Positions 1-7,150 of a stretch of 64,000 nucleotides of DNA are shown here, in pieces. Positions within the stretch are counted from its first letter, which is position 1, and each line of letters begins with the position of its first letter. Position numbers and translations under genes: made by a program. The stretch is from TMP-86 sp031394735 (GTDB taxonomy: Bacteria > Pseudomonadota > Gammaproteobacteria > Steroidobacterales > Steroidobacteraceae). The stretch spans positions 1 to 64,000 of the forward strand of contig JANMXI010000308.1 in assembly GCA_031394735.1 (NCBI GenBank). Reading direction: 5' to 3'. The notes beneath the pieces are model-generated. The model did no database searches, had not been told where the DNA came from, and saw only the letters and a program-made list of their open reading frames with translations.

Positions 1-135
1 ATTCGGTTCGCTTGCGCGCCGTGACCACCACTTCCTCGAGCATGCCGGAGTTGTCAGCACGCACGGGTGTAGGGACCAGCGTGATGCCCCCATACAGCAC
101 CGAGGCGATGGCCATTGCGCGCAAGCGAACCGAAT
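1..135. repeat. 19-bp inverted repeat enclosing a reversed 5' segment of the TonB receptor gene
   Basis: Bases 1-19 (attcggttcgcttgcgcgc) are the exact reverse complement of 117-135. The 97 bases between them, read on the minus strand from 115 to 20 and continued through 19-1, encode MAIASVLYGGITLVPTPVRA, a good signal peptide. After a short linker comes LEEVVVTARKRTE, a TonB box joined to the start of the plug. The reading frame then matches exactly the plus-strand codons after 135. So the natural N-terminus of the receptor is present but backwards. Both orientations are open in the receptor frame. The visible arm is cut by the window edge, so its true length is unknown. A real inversion and a fold-back chimera at a contig end are both possible. 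Confidence 0.85.
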
Positions 136-2315
136 CGCTGCAGAACATTCCCGCCAGCATCGATGTCTATTCCAAGGAAAGCCTGCAGAATCTGGCGATC
201 ACCAAAGTGGAGGACTACGCGACGCGCACGCCCTCCATTTCCATCATCAGCATTGGGCCTGGCGGGCAGTACCTTTTCATGCGCGGCGCCTCGGATGGCA
301 GCAATCCGGAAGCCACCGCCAACTCGATTGCCGGCTTCTTTCTGAACGACATCTCGCTCGGATACTACGGTGGTATCCCCGATCTGCACATGTACGATCT
401 GGAACGCATCGAGGTGTTGAACGGGCCACAGGGAACGCTGTACGGTTCCGGGTCCATGTCGGGCGCGATCAAATTGATTCCCGCCGCACCGGACCCCAAC
501 GCGTTCAGCGCCGGCATCGATTTCGACGGCTCACGATTTTCGGGCAGCAATGGCTCGAATCACACGGAAGAAGGCTTCATCAACATTCCCCTGGTCGACG
601 GCACCACGACGCTCCGGATGTCGGTCTTCCAGGCCAAGCAAGCCGGTTTCATCGACAATCTGCTCAAGACGCGCACCTGGGCCAACGGCGTTGTATCGAC
701 CAATGCCGCGTGGGCGGGCAACGACTACAACACCCAGACATTCAAAGGTGGCCGCATAGCGCTGCTGCACAATATCAACGATAAGTGGAAAGTCACGCTG
801 ACGGGCGACTACCAGCAGCAGAATCATAACGGCGCCTGGGATCAGGACCCGTCACGCTATGGGGAACTCAACGTCGCACGATTCGGGCCGGAATGGGGCG
901 ACAACTACAACGCCATCGCACAGGGCAAGATCGAGGGCGATATCGGCATCGGCGACATCACCTACATCGCCGGCTATTACAAGGCCAAATTACGTACCGT
1001 CACGGAATATTCCGAATACGTTCAGTATGCGAATGTGGGCAGCACGACCGGTGATTACTTGCAGGGCTTCGCGTGTGAGCATGATGGTTTCGTCAATTGC
1101 AACAATCCCTACATGTATTACGACTACCGCAGCGATGTAAAGCGCCTGACCAACGAACTGCGGCTGCAGTCGAAGGGCGACGGCCGGTTGCGCTGGATCG
1201 TGGGCGGATATTCCGAGAAGACCAAGAACACCTACTCGAATTTTTACGTCATGCCGGGAATTCAGCACGAGGGCGATCAGGCAAGCGCGTTAATCGACTA
1301 CTACTATGCCGACCGCAACAACATTCTCCCCGGTGAGTGGTATTCGAGCCAATCCCGCTACGATGAACATCAGAACGCGATTTTTGGCGAAGCCAATTAT
1401 GCGGTCACCGACACGATTCGTGTCACGGCCGGCGCGCGCTGGTTCGAGGCAAAGTCCAGTGGCACCGGCTACGGCAAGTACTTCTACAATCCGCAGGTGT
1501 TCACGCCGTATAGCGGTTCGTGGAGCAAGACTACCTTTCGCGCAGGTGTCGAATACAAGCCACTTCCTGGACGCCTGTTCTATTTGAGTTTCGCGCAGGG
1601 TTTCCGTGAGGGCGTGATCAACACCGGGATCGAGAATTATCCGGACATCCAGAAAATCACCGATCCGGACACGCTCAACACCTATGAGTTGGGTTGGAAG
1701 ACTGAATACGCCGCGGGCCGGTATCGATGGAACGGTGCGCTGTATTTCACGGACTGGAAGGAATTCCAGACGGCTGTTTATGACCTGAACATTGCGCCTT
1801 TCACCTTCTACGCCAACATCGGCGATGCTCGCATCGTCGGAATGGAAACGAGCCTCGAAGCGCGGCCCACCGAGCGGTTGTCGGTGTCGCTGTCAGCCAG
1901 CTACAACGATTCGCAGATTGTGAGCAATCAGTTCGAAAATCCCGACTTTCCCGTCAAAGCGCACCAACGACTGCCCTCGGTGCCGTATTTGAAGTACAGC
2001 GCCACCATCCGCTACGAATGGCCGGTGTTCGAGGGCAATCACGCCTTCGTGCAATTCGACCAGTCGCACACGGGGAGCATGCAAAGCAGCCTGAATATCA
2101 ATTCGCGCCAACTGCAGCCGGAGTATAATATCGGCTCGCTCCGGGTCGGCCTGGATCAGGCTGAAAATCACTGGGGCGCCGAACTTTACGTCAGCAACAT
2201 CACGAACAAGCACGCGGTGATCTTCTACAACCCCTATCTCTACGATTCGCGCTTCACGACCAACGCGCCGCGCGCCATCGGGTTGAGGTTGAAGTACCGC
2301 TTTGGCGGCTCCTGA
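3..2315 (+). CDS. TonB-dependent receptor, N-terminus disrupted by the reversed segment
   Basis: This is an outer-membrane active transporter for a large substrate, driven by TonB-ExbBD. The frame is open from the window edge, and the intact part begins near base 117 (ARKRTESLQNIPASIDVYS). Next come a plug domain (with MRGASDG and ERIEVLNGPQGTLYGSGSMSG) and a 22-strand-type barrel with typical features such as RVTAGARWFEA, TYELGWKTE and the C-terminal RAIGLRLKYRFGGS. About 727 residues follow the break, normal for the small IroE/FyuA-like receptors of sphingomonads and Steroidobacter. In the orientation shown it has neither signal peptide nor TonB box, because these are encoded backwards at 1-115, so it should not be exported as written. 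The substrate cannot be told. The downstream sulfotransferase gene overlaps its stop by 14 bases. Confidence 0.9.
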   Translation, partial: SVRLRAVTTTSSSMPELSARTGVGTSVMPPYSTEAMAIARKRTESLQNIPASIDVYSKESLQNLAITKVEDYATRTPSISIISIGPGGQYLFMRGASDGSNPEATANSIAGFFLNDISLGYYGGIPDLHMYDLERIEVLNGPQGTLYGSGSMSGAIKLIPAAPDPNAFSAGIDFDGSRFSGSNGSNHTEEGFINIPLVDGTTTLRMSVFQAKQAGFIDNLLKTRTWANGVVSTNAAWAGNDYNTQTFKGGRIALLHNINDKWKVTLTGDYQQQNHNGAWDQDPSRYGELNVARFGPEWGDNYNAIAQGKIEGDIGIGDITYIAGYYKAKLRTVTEYSEYVQYANVGSTTGDYLQGFACEHDGFVNCNNPYMYYDYRSDVKRLTNELRLQSKGDGRLRWIVGGYSEKTKNTYSNFYVMPGIQHEGDQASALIDYYYADRNNILPGEWYSSQSRYDEHQNAIFGEANYAVTDTIRVTAGARWFEAKSSGTGYGKYFYNPQVFTPYSGSWSKTTFRAGVEYKPLPGRLFYLSFAQGFREGVINTGIENYPDIQKITDPDTLNTYELGWKTEYAAGRYRWNGALYFTDWKEFQTAVYDLNIAPFTFYANIGDARIVGMETSLEARPTERLSVSLSASYNDSQIVSNQFENPDFPVKAHQRLPSVPYLKYSATIRYEWPVFEGNHAFVQFDQSHTGSMQSSLNINSRQLQPEYNIGSLRVGLDQAENHWGAELYVSNITNKHAVIFYNPYLYDSRFTTNAPRAIGLRLKYRFGGS

Positions 2316-4344
2316 TATTGGTATCGAAAGCAAGACGTCTTCCGGGGTCCGCGATCTAGCGCTGTCCTACCTCGGACAGGGGAAAGCCGACACGGCCGAA
2401 CGGTTGTTGCGCGAAATGCTCGCGTTGCATCCCGATGACGTGCAGGGGTTGCGCCTGCTCGCACTGATTCTGCAGAGTCAGAACAAGTCCGCAGAGGCCA
2501 TCGCAACCCTTCACTCGGCCATCGAAATTGCGCCCGACGCCGCGCATGTGCATGCCGATCTGGGTGCACTCTTGCGCAGCATCGCCCGTCCGCAAGATGC
2601 GGTGATCGCTCTGCGCCGAGCCGTGCATCTGGACCCGTCCATGAGTTCCGCCTGGCGCTTGCTGGGCGACGCGCTGGTCGATTCGGATCAAGTGACGGAG
2701 GCTTCCGCCGCCTTCGGCCGCGCCGCGCAAACCGACCGATTCGCGGCGGCCATCGCCGCAGCCGGCGATCACCTGGCCCGCTCGGAACCACAGAGTGCGG
2801 AGCTGATTTTCCGCGACATCCTCAAACAGGAAGGCAAGCACATAGGTGCGCTGTGCGGCCTTGCCGCGGTGGCGCTGATTGCCAAACAGACCGCGCAGGC
2901 GGAGCGCATGCTGCGCAACGCGTTGCGCCAATCGCCGCATTTGCCGCTGATCTGGCGCGGGCTGTGCCAGACCTTGATGGAGGCGGGAAGGCTCGAAGAA
3001 TCCGAGCAAGCCATTCGACATGCAGTGCGGGTCGAGCCGGATTCAGCGCTCGACTGGATCATGCTCGGAACCGTGCTGGCGCGGCGCCTGCGCCAGGAAG
3101 ACGCGCTGAGCGCGTATGAGCGCGCGTTGCAATTGAACCCACGTCGACCGGCGCGCGTCATGATGTCTCAAGGTCACCTGCTCAAGACGTTGGGTCGACG
3201 CGCTGAATGCGAGGCGGTCTACCGGCGCTGCATCCAACTGGAGCCTGACAATGGCGAGTATTACTGGAGCCTGGCGGACCTGAAGACCTACCGCTTTGAC
3301 GACGCGCAGGTGGCACAGATGGCGGCCGCATTGGCCGTTCAGCCGCAGGATCCGGCCAACGCGGCATTGCTGCATTTTGCATTGGGACGAGCGCGCGAGC
3401 AGCGCGAAGAATACGCCGTCGCCTTTGAGCATTACGCGCGCGCCAATGCCCTGCGCCGGCGCGGCGTGCAATACGATGCAGCCGGATTCCAGGCCAAGAG
3501 TCATCGCATCATCGAGGCATTCAGTGGCGCGTTCATGGCGCAGCGGATGGCCGCGCAACCGACGCAGGAATTGCCGACCGACGCGGCTCGACCGCACGCG
3601 GCCCGACCGATTTTCATCGTGGGTCTGCCGCGCTCAGGCTCGACGCTGATCGAGCAGATTCTGGCCAGCCATTCGCTGGTCGAAGGCACGATGGAACTGC
3701 CGCATGTCTTGAATTTTGTGCACGAGTTGGATGGCTCGGTGGGTCTTGCCGATGCGTATCCGGAGAGCGCATTGGCGTTACCGGCAGAGCGTTTGCTGGC
3801 GCTAGGCCGGCGTTATTTGAAGGAGACGGCTTCCCTGCGTTCGGGCCGTCCGTTCTTCATCGACAAAATGCCCAACAATTTCCGGCATCTGGGATTCATC
3901 CAGTTGATTCTGCCTGGCGCGGTATTCATCGACGCGCGTCGTCATCCGCTGGATACCTGCTTCAGTGCCTACAAACAGTTTTTCGCGGAAGGCCAGGCCT
4001 TCTCCTACGATCTGGAGGACCTGGGTCGCTACTATCGCGGCTATCTGGAGATGATGAATCATTGGCGGACCGCGCTGCCGGGCCGCGTACTGACTGTGCA
4101 TTACGAAAAGCTGGTCCGGGGCACGGAATCCGAGGTACGCAGACTCCTAAATTTCTGCGGTCTAGATTTTGAACCGCAAACGCTGCGGTTCCACGAAACG
4201 AAGCGCGCCGTTCGCACCGCCAGCTCCGAGCAGGTTCGCCAACCCATCTACGAGTCGGGAATCGGCTATTGGCGACATTTCGAAACAGAACTCGCGCCGC
4301 TCGCGCGCGCGCTTGGCGATGCGCTGGAGCGATTCGAGGATTGA
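2302..4344 (+). CDS. TPR-repeat sulfotransferase
   Basis: Predicted PAPS-dependent sulfotransferase fused to an N-terminal tetratricopeptide solenoid (680 residues). Roughly residues 10-400 are TPR units, for example the repeats beginning AERLLREMLALHPDDVQGLRLL and SALDWIMLGTVLARRL. The catalytic domain follows. Its 5'-phosphosulfate loop is FIVGLPRSGSTLIEQ (about residues 438-452) and its 3'-phosphate region is VFIDARRHPLDTCFSAYKQF (about 541-560). No signal peptide or membrane helix is seen, so it is probably cytoplasmic. The proposed start is TTG at 2302, overlapping the receptor stop; no better ATG or GTG lies near. TonB receptor plus TPR-sulfotransferase pairs recur in related bacteria, but the substrate of the pair is not known to me. 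Confidence 0.85.
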   Translation: MAAPDIGIESKTSSGVRDLALSYLGQGKADTAERLLREMLALHPDDVQGLRLLALILQSQNKSAEAIATLHSAIEIAPDAAHVHADLGALLRSIARPQDAVIALRRAVHLDPSMSSAWRLLGDALVDSDQVTEASAAFGRAAQTDRFAAAIAAAGDHLARSEPQSAELIFRDILKQEGKHIGALCGLAAVALIAKQTAQAERMLRNALRQSPHLPLIWRGLCQTLMEAGRLEESEQAIRHAVRVEPDSALDWIMLGTVLARRLRQEDALSAYERALQLNPRRPARVMMSQGHLLKTLGRRAECEAVYRRCIQLEPDNGEYYWSLADLKTYRFDDAQVAQMAAALAVQPQDPANAALLHFALGRAREQREEYAVAFEHYARANALRRRGVQYDAAGFQAKSHRIIEAFSGAFMAQRMAAQPTQELPTDAARPHAARPIFIVGLPRSGSTLIEQILASHSLVEGTMELPHVLNFVHELDGSVGLADAYPESALALPAERLLALGRRYLKETASLRSGRPFFIDKMPNNFRHLGFIQLILPGAVFIDARRHPLDTCFSAYKQFFAEGQAFSYDLEDLGRYYRGYLEMMNHWRTALPGRVLTVHYEKLVRGTESEVRRLLNFCGLDFEPQTLRFHETKRAVRTASSEQVRQPIYESGIGYWRHFETELAPLARALGDALERFED

Positions 4345-4349
4345 ACGCC

Positions 4350-4375
4350 GGAGTGCGCAGTGACGACTGCGCTCC
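4350..4375. terminator. Hairpin between convergent genes, possible bidirectional terminator
   Basis: A stem of ggag(t)gcgcag against ctgcgctcc with a 6-base loop lies in the 35-base gap between the stops of the sulfotransferase and the DUF885 gene. One T is bulged. There is no run of T after it on either strand, so intrinsic termination is uncertain. Confidence 0.35.
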
Positions 4376-4379
4376 AGAC

Positions 4380-6161
4380 TCAGCCGCGCCGGGTCAGCGC
4401 AATCCAATCCGCGATCTTGTGCTCCAGCACCTCCATGGGGACGGAGCCCGACATCAGTATTTGCGCATGAAACGCGCGCACGTCAAATCTCGGCCCAAGT
4501 TCCTTCTCGGCCTGTGCGCGCAAGCGTTGAATGGTCAACTGCCCGATCTTGTAGGCGAGCGCCTGGGCCGGCACCGCGATATAACGATCCACTTCCGCGG
4601 TGGCGTCGGTGCGGCTCATCGCGGAGTTCGTCAGCATGTAGTTGATCGAGCGATCGCGATTCCATGCTTGCGCGTGAATGCCGGTGTCGACGACCAGGCG
4701 CATGGCACGCAGAATTTCATCGTTCAGATGGCCATACATCTGGTTTGGATCCGTAAACAGTCCCAGCTCTAACCCTAAGCTCTCCGCATACAGCGCCCAG
4801 CCTTCGTCATACGCGGTGTTGCCTCCGAAGCGCTGGAAGGCTGGCAGCGCAGTGTTTTCCTGCGCAAGACTGGTCTGGAAATGGTGGCCGGGGACGCCTT
4901 CATGCAAAAAGAGCGTCTCAAATCCCCAGGTGCGACGCGACGGCAGATCGTAGGTGTTGTAATAGAAGATGCCGGGTCGTGATCCATCCGGCGTGCCGCC
5001 GTCATAGGAACCTCCCGCCTCGGTCTTCTCGGTCATGGCCGGAACCGGCCGGATCTCCAGAGGCGATTTCGGCAGCAGCGCAAAATCACGCGGAATTGTC
5101 GCCTGTAATTTCTGGTCGATGGCGAGGAACGCCGCGCGCATGGCTTGCTTCGAGACTGGCGCAAACCGCGGATCGTTGCGCATGAAGGTGTCGAATTCCT
5201 TCAGCGTGCCGCGGAAGCCGGCCGATGACTTCACCTTCTCCATCTCGGCGTGAATACGGTCGACCTCGTTCAAGCCCAGGGCATGAATTTCCTCCGGTGT
5301 CATCGTGGTCGTCGTTGCGTTGGCGACGAGGTATCGATACAAAAGCATTCCACCGGGTATCTGACTCAATCCGACGCTGTCACGCGCGTGCGGCAGATAG
5401 TCGGCCTTGAGGAAATCCCGCAGTCGTCGATGCGCGGGAGTCAGCTTGTCTTGAATAAAATTCGCGTAGACACCCTTCAGCCTGTTCCGTTCTGCTGGTG
5501 AGATGGTGTCCGGAAATTGTTCGATGGGTTTGAAGAAGATCGAGTGTTCGACGCCTTCTGCGATCAGCGAGTCGAGCTGGGTGACCACGTGTGCCATGAC
5601 GAGTTTGGGGTTGGTGATGCCATCGGCCAATCCCTGGCGCATGCGTACGATCGAGCGGTCCAGATAGACGATGTAACCCTCGAGCCGCCGCAAGTTGTTG
5701 TCGTAGTCGACCACCGTTTTGAAGGGTGCGGCGCCTTCGCCGGAGGATAATTGCGGTATCGATGCCTGTGCGCCGTAGAAATGTTCGATCGGGCGTTCGA
5801 TCTGCGTCTTGAGCAGCGCCGGTTCGAGTCCTTTTAGCGTGTCTTCACGCTGATATCGAAAGACGTCGTAACTGATGCGATCCTGTGCCGCCAATGCATT
5901 GCGATCGAGTGCCGCGAGTGCCGCGAGATCCGCCACGGCCGCGGCCTTCTCGGCGGCGAAATACGCATCGCTCAGGTCGTCGCCGAATTCGCCTGCATAG
6001 CGCAGATCGCCACGATACAACGCCTGCAGGGGGTTGCGCTTTAAGTTCGCCTCGTCACTGGCAACGAACAGGTTTTGAAGCTGCATCGACACGGAGTCGG
6101 AGCTTCGCGCGGCGGCGCCGGCGGCGATAAGAAGGTAAGCCAGGGTCAAGAAATTGCGCAT
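4380..6161 (-). CDS. DUF885 family exported protein, putative metallopeptidase
   Basis: A 593-residue protein of the DUF885 family, which shares a zincin-like HExxH-type site. The motif seen is FLHEGVPGHHFQ at about residues 418-429, with H420, E421 and H426/H427 as likely metal and catalytic positions. The start chosen, ATG at 6161, gives MRNFLTLAYLLIAAGAAARS, a clear signal peptide; the frame runs on upstream to 6233, but that extension has no leader character. The body is mostly helical, as expected. Family members are predicted periplasmic or lipoprotein peptidases of unknown substrate. It is monocistronic and diverges from the Hsp20 gene across about 200 bases. Confidence 0.85.
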   Translation of the reverse strand: MRNFLTLAYLLIAAGAAARSSDSVSMQLQNLFVASDEANLKRNPLQALYRGDLRYAGEFGDDLSDAYFAAEKAAAVADLAALAALDRNALAAQDRISYDVFRYQREDTLKGLEPALLKTQIERPIEHFYGAQASIPQLSSGEGAAPFKTVVDYDNNLRRLEGYIVYLDRSIVRMRQGLADGITNPKLVMAHVVTQLDSLIAEGVEHSIFFKPIEQFPDTISPAERNRLKGVYANFIQDKLTPAHRRLRDFLKADYLPHARDSVGLSQIPGGMLLYRYLVANATTTTMTPEEIHALGLNEVDRIHAEMEKVKSSAGFRGTLKEFDTFMRNDPRFAPVSKQAMRAAFLAIDQKLQATIPRDFALLPKSPLEIRPVPAMTEKTEAGGSYDGGTPDGSRPGIFYYNTYDLPSRRTWGFETLFLHEGVPGHHFQTSLAQENTALPAFQRFGGNTAYDEGWALYAESLGLELGLFTDPNQMYGHLNDEILRAMRLVVDTGIHAQAWNRDRSINYMLTNSAMSRTDATAEVDRYIAVPAQALAYKIGQLTIQRLRAQAEKELGPRFDVRAFHAQILMSGSVPMEVLEHKIADWIALTRRG

Positions 6162-6253
6162 TGAGACGTTCGCAGGTTGGAGCCGTAGCGAAGCGGCCAG
6201 CATATCGGAGTCGCCGGCGGGGGCGCCAGCCACGAAATTTGTACTGGGTCGCC

Positions 6254-6282
6254 CTTGAATTTCTTCGCTGCGAACCTAGTTT
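6254..6282 (+). promoter_or_regulatory. Sigma-32-like heat-shock promoter for the Hsp20 gene
   Basis: CTTGAAT at 6254-6260 matches six of seven bases of the sigma-32 -35 box (CTTGAAA). After 14 bases, CCTAGTTT at 6275-6282 is a partial match to CCCCATNT. The predicted transcript would start near 6290, about 80 bases before the Hsp20 start codon. A short hairpin (ccggtgaccgg) lies just downstream in the leader. The assignment rests on motif match and on the identity of the gene. Confidence 0.45.
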
Positions 6283-6369
6283 GGGGTCGGGAGCAAGGGG
6301 CCGGTGACCGGCACCCGACGGCCCGCAACGACATCGTGACAATTCAGCCAGGAGAGGAGGTATTTTACT

Positions 6370-6816
6370 ATGAACAGTCTGGTGAGAAATGACCCATGGA
6401 GTCTGGTGCCGCGTCTTCAGGACGAGATCAACCGGCTCTTTGGCAACGTGACCGAGAACGACAGCAGCTCCGCCACGGCAACCTGGATTCCCGCCGTGGA
6501 TATTCATGAGTACACCGATCGCTTCGAACTGTATGTGGATTTGCCGGGCGTGGACCCGGCGAAGGTGGAATTGACGCTGGAAGACGGTGTGTTGACGTTG
6601 TCGGGTGCGCGCACCGAATCCGGCGCCGACAATGGCCGCACCGAACCGCAGTACCGACGTACTGAGCGTCGCCAGGGCACTTGCTACCGCCGCTTCGTGC
6701 TGCCCGATACGGCCGACAGTGAAAACGTCAAGGCGGCGGGCAAGAACGGCGTGCTGGCGGTGACCATTCGCAAGCAGGCCAAGTCGCAGCCTCGTCGTAT
6801 TCAGATTGCCGGATAA
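6370..6816 (+). CDS. Hsp20/alpha-crystallin small heat-shock protein
   Basis: A 148-residue small heat-shock chaperone that holds unfolded proteins in the cytoplasm. The alpha-crystallin domain spans about residues 38-135, with TWIPAVDIHEYTDRFELYVD, LPGVDPAKVELTLEDGVLTL and the closing GVLAVTIRKQ. The short C-terminal tail carries an I-x-I type anchor (RRIQIAG). The N-terminus (MNSLVRNDPWSLVPRLQDEI) is the usual amphipathic arm. A very strong Shine-Dalgarno (gagaggagg, 6352-6360) sits 9 bases before the ATG, fitting rapid stress expression. The gene appears monocistronic. Confidence 0.95.
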   Translation: MNSLVRNDPWSLVPRLQDEINRLFGNVTENDSSSATATWIPAVDIHEYTDRFELYVDLPGVDPAKVELTLEDGVLTLSGARTESGADNGRTEPQYRRTERRQGTCYRRFVLPDTADSENVKAAGKNGVLAVTIRKQAKSQPRRIQIAG

Positions 6817-6884
6817 GGATCTGGGACGAGTAGCAGAGAAACCCGTGGTTCGGTGATGGTCCGCACCTCGGGGCCCTGCTGCGC

Positions 6885-7021
6885 TTAAGCTCGTCGGCAG
6901 CGAGCCGGGTCTCTCGAGATTTTGTTGGTGCGCAAGCGGATCAGCAACAACCCCAACGACAGCAGCCCGCCGCCCACGCCGACCCACAGTGCCACCGAAT
7001 AATTCGCGGGCGTCCCCAGTG
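6885..7021 (-). pseudogene. Fragment of a membrane-protein C-terminus
   Basis: Minus-strand codons read SLGTPANYSVALWVGVGGG, LLSLGLLLIRLRTNKISRD and then a stop at 6885. This looks like the last transmembrane helix and cytoplasmic tail of a transporter. Upstream of about 7021 the frame continues only as antisense of an unrelated remnant, and no start or domain is visible, so this is probably decay debris. The parent family is not recognised. Confidence 0.35.
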
Positions 7022-7046
7022 ACGCCGCGACAATGGCAGGCCTCAG

Positions 7047-7136
7047 TGCAAGTCCGCCGATTTCATCGTGCTCAACCGCAATCTGTTCAAGGTGCCGGTG
7101 GAGCAGGTGAGCGATGTGCGCGTGCTGGCAACCTTC
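7047..7136 (+). pseudogene. Remnant of a YtcJ-like amidohydrolase C-terminus
   Basis: Plus-strand codons read KSADFIVLNRNLFKVPVEQ followed by VSDVRVLATF. This is the characteristic C-terminal strand pair of the amidohydrolase-3 (YtcJ-like) family, usually followed by VGGKLVY. Here the match stops abruptly at 7136 and there is no upstream body. It lies against the 3' end of the minus-strand orphan gene, so the locus appears to have lost an amidohydrolase gene by deletion. With the neighbouring fragment it accounts for much of the gene-free stretch 6817-7150; nothing else is seen there. Confidence 0.5.
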
Positions 7137-7150
7137 CGGCACCTTTCGCA

